DNA of 64,000 nucleotides from Halopseudomonas pachastrellae (GCF_900114765.1 NZ_FOUD01000002.1:124001-188000); one strand, 5' to 3'. Counted from the first letter of the stretch, positions 20,061-30,176 are shown. Notes: generated by a model from the letters alone, not told the origin. Program-made: numbers and translations.

Positions 20061-20578
20061 TAGTCGATCCGCAGGTCACCGATCAGGGTATTGAGTACCT
20101 TCTGTGCCGAGCCGGCCAGGCTTTCACGGGACCAGCCGGCGCGAGCGCCGCTGTTGCTCCACAGCACCTGCCCGGTGCGCGCATCCAGCACTCGCAGACT
20201 CAGGCCCACGGCGGGCTCACCGTCCAGACCATTCTTGTACTGCCACTCCTCAACGCTGCCGCTGACGAGGTAGTCAAAGCTCTGGCCCTGGGCCCACTGC
20301 AGGGCCTGCTCGTAGCGCTTGCGGTCATCCAGCACCAGCAGATCCTGGTCCTCTACGTGGGGGTAAACCCGCGGCTGGATGCCCTCTTCCGAGAGCACGC
20401 TGAGCAGGATCTGCTCGCTACGCTCGCCGGCCTGCGGCGTCTGTGAATAGTTGACCATCGGCAGCAAACCCCAGCTGGCAGACGCCGGAAAACTCGGGCC
20501 GTTATTGCCGGAGAAGGTGCTGCAGGCGGAGACGGTCAGCAAGGTCGCCGCCAGTGTCATACCCTTGAGAATGCGCAT
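20060..20578 (-). CDS. pelC: Pel export lipoprotein PelC
   Basis: A 172-residue outer-membrane lipoprotein. The signal peptide ends with the lipobox LTVSAC (Cys19). PelC forms a periplasmic ring at the outer membrane that funnels the positively charged polymer to the PelB barrel (family knowledge). The ATG at 20578 follows AAGGAG at 6 bases; the longer frame to 20746 runs into pelB and lacks support. It lies 22 bp after pelB. Confidence 0.94.
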   Translation of the reverse strand: MRILKGMTLAATLLTVSACSTFSGNNGPSFPASASWGLLPMVNYSQTPQAGERSEQILLSVLSEEGIQPRVYPHVEDQDLLVLDDRKRYEQALQWAQGQSFDYLVSGSVEEWQYKNGLDGEPAVGLSLRVLDARTGQVLWSNSGARAGWSRESLAGSAQKVLNTLIGDLRID

Positions 20579-20600
20579 GTTGTGCTCCTTTGTTGTGCCT

Positions 20601-23600
20601 TCAGCGACCGAAGCGGCTGCTGTAGGAAATCGTTGCGGTACCGCCCGCCTCGCCGTCGCCGCCCACCGGCTCCGACTGGTAGCCTGCGGTAAACGACAGT
20701 TCATCATCACCAAACACCTCAATACCAATACCGGCATTGATGGCAAAGTTCATGCTCTGGTCTTCCCAGTCCCAACCGGTCGAGGTATCCAGCAGCCAGG
20801 TGTACTGGCCCCGATTGCGGTTGATCAGCCCCGGCATGCCACGGCGCAGCTGGCTGCCGATGTAGATACGGCCAACGCGCTCAGGCAGCAGTTGATCGAC
20901 GGTGACATCGTCCTGCCGCACCGCACCGCCGTTGGTCGCCAGCAGCGAGTCCAACGGCTCGCCGCTGAGGCTGTTACGCTGGTACTCGATGCCGCTGCGC
21001 AGAATCCAGGTCGGCCCTTCAAAGAACTGGATCTGGCTGAACTCCAAGTTCAGCTGCTGCCCGGAGCCGATATCCACGCCCGAACGGGTCTCGAACTCAC
21101 GCTGGGAGATCTGCCAGCTCAACTGGTCCCGCGCACTGAAGGCATGGCTGGCGCGCAACCAGATCCCGCTTTCCTGACCGAGCGCGCGCATCAGACCGGT
21201 CTCGCGGCTTTCCCGCTGCCAGTCGGCGCCCACTTCAACCTCGTTGCCGCCCTCACTCCAGCGCCGCGCGATGCCGACGCCGGAGCGGTTATCGTCCTGA
21301 CGGTCGCTGTGATCCAGCGTCACCGAGAGGTCGCCGTTGGGTAACTGGCGCTCGGCGCGCAGCAGCATGTTCTGCTCGGACCCGAGCACACTGCTGTCGA
21401 GCAGAGAGGAGTCATAGCGCACGCGGCCGCCATCAGCGCGCAGGTACCAGTTATCGCCGATAAAACGCGCGATGCTGAGCTGCGGCCCCAGGGTTTTCAA
21501 ACCGCCAAAGTCTTCCTGCCCCCAGCTGATACGCACGCCCTGCGGGTAGCGCTCAAGGAACGCAACCGACTGCCGCCACAACTGCCGGCGTACCGACAAC
21601 GGCTGTTCATCACCGAGCGAGGACAGCGCCTGGGCCATGGCCTGGTTGTCGTCACCCAGACGCTCCTGCGCGGCAACCCGGTGGGCGTCATCGACCTGCG
21701 GGTTGACCAGCAGCGCGGCCAGCGCCTCGCGGTTGTTGGTGCGCAGTGCCTCCTGGATACGCTGATAGCCCTCTTCACGCAGCCCGCGTGCGCGGCCCCA
21801 GGCCAGCCAGGCATCCTTTCGCGCTTCCTGATTGATGCTGTCCAGTCGCGCCAGCTGCGCGGCGTACCAGAGTTGCAGCATGCTGACCGAGCCGTCATGC
21901 CAACGCTGCAGCCCCGCCAGCGCCTGCCGGGGTGAACCACCGGCGGTCATCAGACGCGTCCAGATCTGGCGTTCGGTAAATGGCGCACGTTCGGTTTCGG
22001 CAAAACGCAGGCGGTTGAGCAGACGTGAGCGCAGCTGCAGGGCGGCCGCCTCTCTGCCGCTCGCCTCAAGCGCGTCGGCGTAGGCCGCCAGCGCCAGGGT
22101 GTCTTCGGGTTGTTCGCGCAGATGCCGATTGAACCATTGCAGCGCCTGGGTATTGCGCGAGAGCAGTTGATTGGCCGCGCCCATGGGCATCCACAGGACG
22201 GGTACCGACTGGGCCTCGCCTTCCCACTGCCGCAGGGCACGGGCCAGCTTGGTACGGTCAGCGGCGTCGACAAACAGCCAGAGAATCCGCGCGCGCAGCA
22301 AGCTGTTACGCGGCTGGCGCGACAGTCCCTGCAGGTACAAACGCTCCGCCTCGGCAAACTGCCCGGCACGTTCGGCCAGCAGGCCGCGTGCCAGCAGCAC
22401 CGGCATAAGGTTGGCGCTTGCCGGCTGCTGCTTCGCCTCGGCCACCAAGGATTCCATCAGCGTCCAGTTCTGCTGCTCCTCGGCCAGTTGCAGTGCATCG
22501 GTCAGGAAACGGGTGTCCCCCGTGCGCCGCCAGCTGGCGACCTGCATGCGCAGTGCCAGCGCCGGATCGCGTTGCCGGTACATCTCAACCAGTTGCGCCT
22601 GTTCGCTCTGCAGCAGAACGGCGCCCTGCGCCAGCAAGGCTTCATAGCTGCTCAGCACCGCATCATCGCGCTCCAGCTCCCAGGCCAGGGCCGCGCGCAG
22701 ACGCCAGTAGTCGGGGCTGAGTTCATCCAGCGGCGCCACGTCGAGCACCTGCCAGGCCTGCTCGGGCTGGTACAGATTCCACAGCACCTCGGCCCAGCTC
22801 ATCCGCTCAGCGATCGTCAGCTGATAACGCCCGGCAAACTGCGGCCAGGTATCAGCCTCGCGTTGCAGCAATTGGCGGTTTTGCAGGTTCTGCACCAGGC
22901 GGGTCCAGGCCAGACGCTGGCTGGAAGCACGCTGCAGATAGCCGCGCAGCCAGTTCTCGGCCATGGCGGGCGTGCCGCGCTGTTCATGGGCATAGACCAG
23001 TGCGTCCAGCTCTTCATCGCTGAGCCGGCGCGAGGCTGCCGTTGCGCCGAGCAGCTGGATACCACGGTTGTAATCGAACAGCTGGAACGCCAGACGCCAC
23101 GCCTTGTCACGCGCTTCGGCATCCGCCGCCATATCCAGATAGGCGACCCAATAATCCAGCGCCGCTTCAGGCTGTCCGCGCCACTGCCCCAACTGGGCCA
23201 TCTGCCGCAGCAGCTCGGCACTGGGCGGCGACTGCTCCAGCAGGTCTTTGCCGACCTCCCAGGCCGTGGCCGTGTCGCCCGCCGCCAGCGCCATGTCGAA
23301 TCGCGCTTGCAGGGCAGCCACACTGTCGGGCTCGGCCCGGCGCCAGTGCTCGGCCAGACGAGTGGCCAGATCAAAGCGCATGGCACCTTGCGCCGTCTGT
23401 ACGCTGCGCAGCCACCAATCGTCGCCGAGAGTCTCCAGGCTGCCGCTATCAAGTAGTTGCACCGCATATTCACTGGCAACCGATGCCTGATCGGCAGCCA
23501 AGAAACCGTTGTAAGCCAGCAATGCAAACTGCCGGCGCCCCTCAACGGTACGCGCCTGCTCGGCCAACTGCTGATATATAACAGCGGCATCGGCCGGCTG

Positions 23601-24155
23601 CTCCGCAGCCAGATACCAGCGTGCGGCAGCCAGCTGATGCGCCTGTTGATCAGGCCCTTCGACCTGCGCCATCGCCAGATGCAGATCTGCTGCGCGTGCC
23701 GGCAAGCCAAGCGCCAGCGCCAGGTCGGCCAGCTGGGTCTGCTGTGCTGGGGTCAGGCCGGTCAGGTCGAATTCGGCAAGGCGCTGACGAGCAGCCAGAA
23801 TCGCCTGCTCGTCACGGCGTACCGTTGCCATCCGGCCATCGAGCACCAGATTGTAGAAGCGTCGGGCCTGCTCATCGCCGCCCTGCCAATCAGCCAGGTG
23901 CTTGAGCGCACGCGAGAACTCGCCACGCTCAATCAGCATCTCAACCAGCTCCGAGCGCAGCTCGATGTTCTCCGGGTCAGCCGCCAGCAGCAGCTCGGCG
24001 TAACCTGCCGACACGGCATCATTCTGGCCCTGCGGCATGAAGGCGTCCTTGTTCTGGTAGGTCAGCACCAGAACCACCAGCACCAGCAAAACGGCCACGC
24101 CCATGGCCCATGGCCGAAATAGCGGGGTCGACTCAGCGGCAGGCGAGTACTGCAT
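20601..24155 (-). CDS. pelB: Pel outer-membrane exporter PelB
   Basis: A 1184-residue protein with an N-terminal membrane anchor (about residues 17-33) and a very long periplasmic superhelix of TPR repeats (about 45-850). The C-terminal beta-barrel (about 880-1184) is rich in alternating aromatic and polar residues and ends ISYSSRFGR. It exports Pel; the TPR region binds PelA and stimulates its deacetylase activity in P. aeruginosa. ATG 24155 has AGGAGG at 6 bases. The start overlaps the end of pelA by 23 bp. Confidence 0.95.
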   Translation of the reverse strand: MQYSPAAESTPLFRPWAMGVAVLLVLVVLVLTYQNKDAFMPQGQNDAVSAGYAELLLAADPENIELRSELVEMLIERGEFSRALKHLADWQGGDEQARRFYNLVLDGRMATVRRDEQAILAARQRLAEFDLTGLTPAQQTQLADLALALGLPARAADLHLAMAQVEGPDQQAHQLAAARWYLAAEQPADAAVIYQQLAEQARTVEGRRQFALLAYNGFLAADQASVASEYAVQLLDSGSLETLGDDWWLRSVQTAQGAMRFDLATRLAEHWRRAEPDSVAALQARFDMALAAGDTATAWEVGKDLLEQSPPSAELLRQMAQLGQWRGQPEAALDYWVAYLDMAADAEARDKAWRLAFQLFDYNRGIQLLGATAASRRLSDEELDALVYAHEQRGTPAMAENWLRGYLQRASSQRLAWTRLVQNLQNRQLLQREADTWPQFAGRYQLTIAERMSWAEVLWNLYQPEQAWQVLDVAPLDELSPDYWRLRAALAWELERDDAVLSSYEALLAQGAVLLQSEQAQLVEMYRQRDPALALRMQVASWRRTGDTRFLTDALQLAEEQQNWTLMESLVAEAKQQPASANLMPVLLARGLLAERAGQFAEAERLYLQGLSRQPRNSLLRARILWLFVDAADRTKLARALRQWEGEAQSVPVLWMPMGAANQLLSRNTQALQWFNRHLREQPEDTLALAAYADALEASGREAAALQLRSRLLNRLRFAETERAPFTERQIWTRLMTAGGSPRQALAGLQRWHDGSVSMLQLWYAAQLARLDSINQEARKDAWLAWGRARGLREEGYQRIQEALRTNNREALAALLVNPQVDDAHRVAAQERLGDDNQAMAQALSSLGDEQPLSVRRQLWRQSVAFLERYPQGVRISWGQEDFGGLKTLGPQLSIARFIGDNWYLRADGGRVRYDSSLLDSSVLGSEQNMLLRAERQLPNGDLSVTLDHSDRQDDNRSGVGIARRWSEGGNEVEVGADWQRESRETGLMRALGQESGIWLRASHAFSARDQLSWQISQREFETRSGVDIGSGQQLNLEFSQIQFFEGPTWILRSGIEYQRNSLSGEPLDSLLATNGGAVRQDDVTVDQLLPERVGRIYIGSQLRRGMPGLINRNRGQYTWLLDTSTGWDWEDQSMNFAINAGIGIEVFGDDELSFTAGYQSEPVGGDGEAGGTATISYSSRFGR

Positions 24156-26934
24156 CGCTCACCTCCTGACGCTCAAGGTTGAATTCCAGCAGTTCGCCAC
24201 GGCGCTGCCCTTCGTATCGCCGCCCGCCAACCGACAGACTGCAATTGCCGGCGTAGCGCACGGCAAAGCGCAGGGCAAATTGCCCGGCCATGGATACCCG
24301 CACCTCGCGCTCGCCGCGATATTCCCAGGCCTGCAACGGCACATTGGCGTACTCCAGCGCAGGCGCCGTGTCGCGCGCCGGCTGCAGCGCCAGCACCGCG
24401 CGGTCGCGGCTCAAATGCACGTAGCGCCCCTGCGGCAGATCACGAACACCGGCGACACCCTCGGAGTGCAGCAGGTCCGGCCAGCCCAGTTGCGGATCCA
24501 GTCGCACGGTGCGCAGCCCTTGCAATGCACGCAGCTGCCAGCGCCCATCGGCCCGACGCGCCATGCCGCCTTCGTACAGACCACGCACACGCCGCAGATA
24601 ATCGCCCATCCACAGGGAGATCGGCTGCTGACGCTGCATCGCAGCGTAGACATCGCCCATTGCCTTGATGGAGGCCTGCTTGGTGCCGGAGTAGAAGTGG
24701 TAGTACAGATTCAGACCGCGCAGGCGCCGGGGCGAATCGGTCAGCTCGAAGGTATCCAGCACCCGCTCAAAGCCGTAGAAGGGCCCGGTCCAGAGGTTGG
24801 TGTACAGGTTTTCGTTGATGATCGGTGCGTATATCTGCAAACCGCCGGAGGTCGGTCGCAGCAAGGGGTAAAGGCCACTCAGCGAGGGGTTGGCACGGGT
24901 GATATAGGTCTCCGCACCGTTGACGTTAGCCATGCCTGCCGCGTACGCCATACCAATCGCCTCGGCACTGGGCAAGGCTTCACCCGACCAGAAGATCAAG
25001 CGTACCTGTTTGTCTGCCGGCAGCAGTTCGCGCTGGATGTAGTCGCGCGAGCCGATAATTTCCCGCTCAAGGTTCATGGCCGGGTAATTGGGGATAGCCA
25101 AATTCATGCCGTACTCGGCAGTGAAACCTTCGCGCTGGCTAGCCTTTTCCGGCTCCCAGAAGAACGGATGACTGAAGGTATGGGTTGCCGGCTCGACCTT
25201 GGGGTCAGCAAAGATGCGCCGGGCGATCGGCTCAAGGCGCTTGGTCAGGTAGGGATACATGCCCTGCGGCCCCACCTCGCCCTCGATCACCGAGACCGAG
25301 GTCAGAAAGTCATGGGCGCGAATATAGTCTTGCAGCACTACCTCGCCGGAATAGGGTGTGCCCGGCACCTCGGCGCGGGAGGCAAAGCCGTCGCCGTCGA
25401 TATGCACAGTAGCGATACGGCGGCCGTTTTCAGTGGTCACGTCCAGCGCCGGCAGTGGCGGTAGTTGCAGGCTGGCCTGCAGAAAGCTGAACGGGTCCAG
25501 CATCCAGCGACGCCCGGAGGCCGACTCCTGAAACAGGTATGGAGCCAGCGCATAGCCGCCCCAGTCTGCCGTCGCCACTGGCGTCAGCAGATTGCTCTGC
25601 TCGTCCTGCAACTGCAGCGCCGGCTTCAGCAGCTTGTCATCGGCGGACAAGGCCAACAGATCACGTGCGCGCAGCCGCAGCGGCGCCTCGAAACTGCCAA
25701 CCAGTGCGGCATCCACCTGCTTGAGGCTGACCTCGCGCGGCTCGTAAGGCAGGCGGCGCAGCCCCAGGCGGGCAAGCAGGCGCGCGTCGTCTACCGGCAT
25801 ACCGCCAAAGAATGCGATGCGCGTGCCCTCGTTCAGGCGCGCCTGCAAAAAGCGCCGAAACTGACCGGCCTGGGCTGGAGCACCGCTGGTCATCCACACC
25901 ACCACGCCGGCATAGAGCTCGTCAAAGCGACGCTCGGGCAAGTGGCCGTCAACGGCAAAGTAGTCGACCCGGTAACCCAGGTATTCAAGCAAGCCGCCCA
26001 GCAGCACATGACCGGGGGAGCGGGTCAACTCACCTTCACGCGGGTCATACAAAAGCGCAATGCGGCGCGGCACCACTTCCAGCGTGCCGACACCCAGAGA
26101 GTCCAGCTCCGGCGTAGTGATAACCGGCAGGTAGCCCTGCTGCTGCAGCCGCTGACTCAGCTCGCGCGCTTGTTCACGCTGCTCCGGCGGCAGATATTCG
26201 ATCGCCACAACCGGCGTGCCGGCATCGAGCAACGGCTTGAGTTGCCCATCAAGCCAGGCACGATCACTCTCCGAGACCAGGCCGTACTGGCCCTGGGCCT
26301 GATCCCAGCTGGCCTCGAGCGATTCCACCGCAACCGCGGCCGGCGCAAAGCCCAGCTCCGGCAGCGCCTCAAAGCCACGATTGAAGAACAGCTGAAGGTC
26401 CGGATACTCGGCGTGCAGGCGCTGCAGCAGCGCAACCAGCCCCTGCAGCTGCGCCGGGCGACGCTCCTCCGGCAGGCGCATGAAGCTGTCCAGCGTATCC
26501 AAAAACAGGCCGCGATAACCCTGACTGCGCAGGCGTGCGGCGCGCTCAAGCAGGTGCTGCTGCCACTGGGGGCCGGCCAGGTCTGCTATATCGCTTTGCC
26601 ACTCGTGATTACGCTCGCCGCTCGACCGCTGCGCAGCATCGGCCGAGGCTTCATCCTCGGGAGACAGTTCACCAACGGACAGATAGGCAAAGGGGACGGC
26701 GCCCTGGGCTTGCAGAAAGGCAACCTGGTCGGGCTGAACATGCCCAGATTCGAGCACAACCCAGTCGTGCTGGGCCAACTCGGGCAGCGGCGGCTCGGCG
26801 GCATACCAGAAGGCTACCGACGCGGGCCCGGTAGAAGCCTGGGCCGATGCCATGCAGAACAGACCAGAGAGGGTGAGCATCAGCGAACAGGCCAGCGTTC
26901 GCAGACGCAGAATTCCACGCGACAACAGCACCAA
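24133..26934 (-). CDS. pelA: Pel hydrolase/deacetylase PelA
   Basis: A 933-residue periplasmic multidomain protein with a signal peptide (about 1-34). An N-terminal glycoside hydrolase TIM barrel (about 40-290, with FLDTLDSFM) is followed by a Rossmann-like module, then a CE4-type deacetylase whose metal and catalytic residues are visible: HIDGDG at about 511-516 and HTFSH at about 585-589. A beta-rich C-terminal domain follows. PelA partially deacetylates GalNAc in Pel, which gives its positive charge, and can also cut the polymer. The frame opens at TTG 26934 (AGGAG 5 bases upstream); the next codon is GTG (8 bases from AGGAG) and may be the real start. It is the first gene of the operon. 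Confidence 0.95.
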   Translation of the reverse strand: MVLLSRGILRLRTLACSLMLTLSGLFCMASAQASTGPASVAFWYAAEPPLPELAQHDWVVLESGHVQPDQVAFLQAQGAVPFAYLSVGELSPEDEASADAAQRSSGERNHEWQSDIADLAGPQWQQHLLERAARLRSQGYRGLFLDTLDSFMRLPEERRPAQLQGLVALLQRLHAEYPDLQLFFNRGFEALPELGFAPAAVAVESLEASWDQAQGQYGLVSESDRAWLDGQLKPLLDAGTPVVAIEYLPPEQREQARELSQRLQQQGYLPVITTPELDSLGVGTLEVVPRRIALLYDPREGELTRSPGHVLLGGLLEYLGYRVDYFAVDGHLPERRFDELYAGVVVWMTSGAPAQAGQFRRFLQARLNEGTRIAFFGGMPVDDARLLARLGLRRLPYEPREVSLKQVDAALVGSFEAPLRLRARDLLALSADDKLLKPALQLQDEQSNLLTPVATADWGGYALAPYLFQESASGRRWMLDPFSFLQASLQLPPLPALDVTTENGRRIATVHIDGDGFASRAEVPGTPYSGEVVLQDYIRAHDFLTSVSVIEGEVGPQGMYPYLTKRLEPIARRIFADPKVEPATHTFSHPFFWEPEKASQREGFTAEYGMNLAIPNYPAMNLEREIIGSRDYIQRELLPADKQVRLIFWSGEALPSAEAIGMAYAAGMANVNGAETYITRANPSLSGLYPLLRPTSGGLQIYAPIINENLYTNLWTGPFYGFERVLDTFELTDSPRRLRGLNLYYHFYSGTKQASIKAMGDVYAAMQRQQPISLWMGDYLRRVRGLYEGGMARRADGRWQLRALQGLRTVRLDPQLGWPDLLHSEGVAGVRDLPQGRYVHLSRDRAVLALQPARDTAPALEYANVPLQAWEYRGEREVRVSMAGQFALRFAVRYAGNCSLSVGGRRYEGQRRGELLEFNLERQEVSDAVLACR

Positions 26935-27066
26935 ATTGTCTCCTAACCTGACGTCACTGTATGAGTTTGGGAGTCAGCCTGGCTGCAACAAAGAACACGT
27001 CCGTGGTAGGTGTCGCACAGAGAATTCGGCTGATATCAAAGCGACACCATAGCAAATGATTGGCAT

Positions 27067-27095
27067 ATTCTCAACGCGCAACCCGCCAAAGTCAA
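27067..27095 (-). promoter_or_regulatory. Sigma-70 promoter of the pel operon
   Basis: On the minus strand TTGACT (27090-27095) and GAGAAT (27067-27072) are separated by exactly 17 bp, a strong sigma-70 match. Transcription would begin near 27060, leaving a leader of about 125 bases before pelA. It is the only good promoter in the 228-bp gap between the ABC permease gene and pelA. Confidence 0.65.
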
Positions 27096-27104
27096 TTAAA
27101 TGGC
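27091..27104. promoter_or_regulatory. FleQ-like box overlapping the pel -35
   Basis: The plus-strand 14-mer GTCAATTAAATGGC fits the published FleQ box as I recall it (GTCaNTAAAtTGAC) at about 11 positions; the left half is complete and the right half is degenerate. It overlaps the -35 hexamer of the pel promoter. In P. aeruginosa FleQ represses pel without c-di-GMP and activates with it. The match here is imperfect, so the call is tentative. Confidence 0.4.
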
Positions 27105-27162
27105 TCGATTAGGCACTAATCAATCCTACCCCTCTAGCTCGGGCGCTGCCGGGACAGGTCTG

Positions 27163-27924
27163 TCAGGGTTTGATGCGGTACCCGGTGCGGAATATCCAGC
27201 TGATCACCAGCAAACACAGGGTCAGGAACACCAGGGTCATGCCGACGCTGACGCCGATGTGCACATCCGCCGCACCATAGAAGCTCCAGCGGAACCCGCT
27301 GATCAGGTAGACCACCGGATTGAACAGCGTAACGGTCTGCCAAAACGGCGGCAGCATGGTGATGGAGTAGAAACTGCCGCCCAGAAAGGCCAGCGGGGTA
27401 ACAATCATCAGCGGAATGATCTGCAGCTTCTCGAAGCCGTCCGCCCAGACCCCGATGATGAAGCCGAACAGGCTGAAGGTGATGGCGGTCAGCAGCAGAA
27501 AGCCCAGCATCCAGACCGGGTGCTGAATCTCGTAGTCGACAAAGATCCGCGCCGTCAGCAATACCAGCAGACCGAGCAGCACCGACTTGGTAGCCGCCGC
27601 GCCCACATAACCGACCACAATCTCGAACGGCGACACCGGTGCCGACAGGATTTCGTAGATAGTGCCGGTAAAACGCGGCATGTAGATGCCAAACGAGGCG
27701 TTGGAAATACTCTCGTTCAGCAGCATCAGCATGATCAGCCCGGGGATGATGAACGCCCCGTAGCTGACGCCGTCCACCTCGGTCATACGGGTACCGATGG
27801 CGGCACCGAAGACGATGAAGTACAGCGAGGTAGAAATCACCGGCGAGGCGATACTCTGCAGCCGGGTGCGCAGCATGCGCGCCATTTCAGCCAGATAGAT
27901 TGCCTTAACCCCTTGCAGGTTCAT
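27163..27924 (-). CDS. ABC-2 type transporter permease
   Basis: A 253-residue membrane protein with six hydrophobic helices of the ABC-2 family (YadH/NodJ-like): [57 protein letters not shown] and the typical terminal helix. Together with the ATPase encoded upstream it would form an exporter for an unknown substrate; YadGH-type pairs are widespread in proteobacteria. Start ATG 27924 overlaps the stop of the ATPase gene by 4 bp. It runs toward pelA on the same strand, but a separate promoter precedes pelA. Confidence 0.88.
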   Translation of the reverse strand: MNLQGVKAIYLAEMARMLRTRLQSIASPVISTSLYFIVFGAAIGTRMTEVDGVSYGAFIIPGLIMLMLLNESISNASFGIYMPRFTGTIYEILSAPVSPFEIVVGYVGAAATKSVLLGLLVLLTARIFVDYEIQHPVWMLGFLLLTAITFSLFGFIIGVWADGFEKLQIIPLMIVTPLAFLGGSFYSITMLPPFWQTVTLFNPVVYLISGFRWSFYGAADVHIGVSVGMTLVFLTLCLLVISWIFRTGYRIKP

Positions 27925-28883
27925 GCGGCACCTCCAAGGCTTGCAGCCGATTCCGACTGTTCCCGACTGTGTACCAGCCCCACAAATATGTCCTCCAGCG
28001 AGCTCTGGCTTGAGCGCAGGTCCCGCACTTCGATCCCCAGCTGATCAACACTGCGCAGCAGCTCGGCGATACCACTCTGCTCGGCCTTGGCGTCAAAGGT
28101 GTACACCAGCGCGTAGCCCTGCTCCTCCAGCGTCAGCGGATAGCCGGCCAGCCCATCAGGCACGGCGTTCAGCGGCTGTTGCAGCTGCAGGGTCAGTTGC
28201 CGGGTGCCCAGTTGCTGCATCAGGCTGTGCTTGTCTTCGGTGAGGATCAGCTCGCCCTGACGGATCACGCCAATGCGATCCGCCATTTCTTCGGCTTCCT
28301 CGATGTAATGCGTGGTGAGAATAATGGTAACTCCGCGCTGCTGCAGCCGGCGCACCATATTCCACATATCCCGGCGCAGCGCCACATCGACCCCGGCGGT
28401 GGGCTCGTCGAGGAACAGCACCTCCGGCTCATGCGCCAGCGCCTTGGCGATCAGCACCCGCCGTTTCATACCGCCGGACAGATCCATGATCCGCTCGTTG
28501 CGCTTGTCCCACAGCGACAGCTCGCGCAGGATCTGCTCCAGCAGCGCATCATTGCGCGGCTTGCCAAACAACCCGCGGCTGAGACGCACGGTCGCCCAGA
28601 CGCTGTCGAACATGTTGTTAGTCAGCTCCTGCGGCACCAGCCCAATGCGCTTGCGGGCCTGACGATACTCGCGGCGGTTATCGAACCCATCGACCAGTAC
28701 CCGCCCGCCGGTCGGGTTAACCAGGCCACAGACAATACTGATCAGCGTGGTCTTGCCGGCCCCGTTAGGGCCCAGCAGCGCGAAGATTTCGCCACGCCGA
28801 ATCTGCAGACTCACGTCCTTGAGCGCCTGAAAACCACTGGCGTAGGTCTTGGTCAGGTTGTCCACTGCAATAATGCTGTCCAC
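27921..28883 (-). CDS. ABC transporter ATP-binding protein
   Basis: A 320-residue ATPase with Walker [11 protein letters not shown]-loop VPQE, ABC signature LSGGMKRRV, Walker [13 protein letters not shown] and the switch His in [10 protein letters not shown]. The C-terminal 80 residues after about 235 are the accessory domain common in YadG-type ATPases. GTG 28883 is chosen because the protein then starts (M)[16 protein letters not shown], as homologues do; an in-frame ATG at 28919 is the alternative. Neither has a perfect ribosome site. It forms an operon with the permease. Confidence 0.9.
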   Translation of the reverse strand: MDSIIAVDNLTKTYASGFQALKDVSLQIRRGEIFALLGPNGAGKTTLISIVCGLVNPTGGRVLVDGFDNRREYRQARKRIGLVPQELTNNMFDSVWATVRLSRGLFGKPRNDALLEQILRELSLWDKRNERIMDLSGGMKRRVLIAKALAHEPEVLFLDEPTAGVDVALRRDMWNMVRRLQQRGVTIILTTHYIEEAEEMADRIGVIRQGELILTEDKHSLMQQLGTRQLTLQLQQPLNAVPDGLAGYPLTLEEQGYALVYTFDAKAEQSGIAELLRSVDQLGIEVRDLRSSQSSLEDIFVGLVHSREQSESAASLGGAA

Positions 28884-29013
28884 GCCGTCTCTGCCCCTGT
28901 CTACGTGCGGCGGCACCATTGACCGCCCTTGAATGGCAATAGCGACCCTACACCAGATTGACGACAAGGCGAAGCCAGACGACAGTTAGCCACTACCCTT
29001 GCGAGCACAACAG

Positions 29014-29334
29014 ATGAAAATCTACGGTAATCACCGCTCCGGCAACTGCTACAAACTGGAGCTGCTGTGCGCTCTGCTTGACCTGAACTATGAATGGCAA
29101 TCGGTGGACATCATGCGTGGCGAGACTCGCACGCCCGATTTCCTGGCCCGCAACCCCAACGCCAAAGTGCCGCTGCTGAAGCTCAGCGACGGCCGCTGCC
29201 TGGCCGACATTGCGCTCTATGCCTACACCCGCGTTGCCGCCGACGGCGGCTTTGAGCTGACAGGGTACGCCGCCATCACCGCCTGGTTGCGGCGCATCGA
29301 AAGCCTGCCTGGCTATCAGCCCATGCAGAACTGA
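29014..29334 (+). pseudogene. Glutathione S-transferase with internal deletion
   Basis: The frame encodes 106 residues. The first ~69 are a normal thioredoxin-fold GST N-terminus (MKIYGNHRSGNCYKLELLCALL ... ARNPNAKVPLLKLSDGRCLA). The rest (ADIALYAYTRVAADGGFEL ... AAITAWLRRIESLPGYQPM) is the extreme C-terminal part of the same family. About 90-100 residues that would join them (the rest of the N-domain from ESNAIL, and most of the helical domain) are absent, with the frame kept. The junction lies at GCCGACATTGCG near 29204; GCCGA would be expected in both parent sequences, pointing to deletion at microhomology. The product lacks most of the H-site and dimer interface and is probably non-functional. 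ATG 29014 has only a weak ribosome site. Confidence 0.75.
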
Positions 29335-29337
29335 CCC

Positions 29338-30069
29338 TCAACTATCCTGCTGCGCCCTGTTGCGGCGCACCCTGATATTGAGCAACTCAACCACAACAGA
29401 AAATGCCATCGCAAAGTAGATATAGCCCTTGGGTACGTGCACATCGAACCCCTCGGCCATCAGGGTCAGGCCGATCATCATCAGGAACGACAGCGCCAGC
29501 ATCTTGATGCTGGGGTGGCGGTCAACAAAGTCGCCGATGGACCTGGCTGCGAACAGCATCACGGCAACCGCACCAAGGATGGCAATCACCATCACCGAGA
29601 GGTGATCGACCAGCCCGACCGCCGTAATCACCGAATCAAGCGAAAACACGATATCCAGCAGCGCAATCTGTACCACGATGCCGACCATGCCGTTGCGCGC
29701 AGCCGCCGCCATAGAGGCCTCGGCCTCCTGCGGCGCTTCCAGGCTCAGGTGTATCTCGTGGGTTGCCTTAGCCAACAGGAACAGACCACCGAGGACCAGT
29801 ACCAGATCGCGCCCGGAAATGTCCTGTCCCAGCACGCTGAACCAGGGCTCGACCAGCCCGATAATCCAGGCCAGCGAGAATAACAGGGCCAGCCGGGTCA
29901 GCATGGCAAAGCCAATACCCAGCCGGCGCGCCAGTTCACGCTGCTGCGGCGGCAAGCGGCCTACCAGAATAGAAATGAAAATGATGTTATCGATGCCGAG
30001 CACAATTTCGAGCGCCAGCAAGGTCGCCAACGCTACCCAGGCTTCGGGCAGGAAGATCCAGTCAAACAT
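29338..30069 (-). CDS. TerC/Alx-family membrane protein
   Basis: A 243-residue integral membrane protein with seven hydrophobic helices. It has the paired acidic signatures of the TerC family: ALEIVLGIDNIIFISIL near residues 19-35 and LLDIVFSLDSVITAVGL near 136-152. The TerC/YgdQ/Alx group is linked to metal ion (manganese, calcium) export and tellurite resistance in different bacteria; the substrate here is not determined. It converges with the truncated GST gene, 3 bp apart. Start ATG 30069. Confidence 0.9.
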   Translation of the reverse strand: MFDWIFLPEAWVALATLLALEIVLGIDNIIFISILVGRLPPQQRELARRLGIGFAMLTRLALLFSLAWIIGLVEPWFSVLGQDISGRDLVLVLGGLFLLAKATHEIHLSLEAPQEAEASMAAAARNGMVGIVVQIALLDIVFSLDSVITAVGLVDHLSVMVIAILGAVAVMLFAARSIGDFVDRHPSIKMLALSFLMMIGLTLMAEGFDVHVPKGYIYFAMAFSVVVELLNIRVRRNRAQQDS

Positions 30070-30176
30070 GGCAAGGGGGTCCTGAGGGAGAAACGGTCGA
30101 GCTGACCGCTTGCGCAGATTAGCGCAGCGCCATCAGGCTGGCGAGAGGGACGCGCCCAGATAGAGTGTTGCAAGAC

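Noticed and set aside
18600..20063. 487-residue plus-strand frame opposite pelD/pelE
   Set aside because: Antisense shadow; PelD and PelE are clear on the other strand with coupled starts.
20579..20746. N-terminal extension of pelC to 20746
   Set aside because: It would run inside pelB and precede the lipoprotein signal peptide; AAGGAG marks the ATG at 20578.
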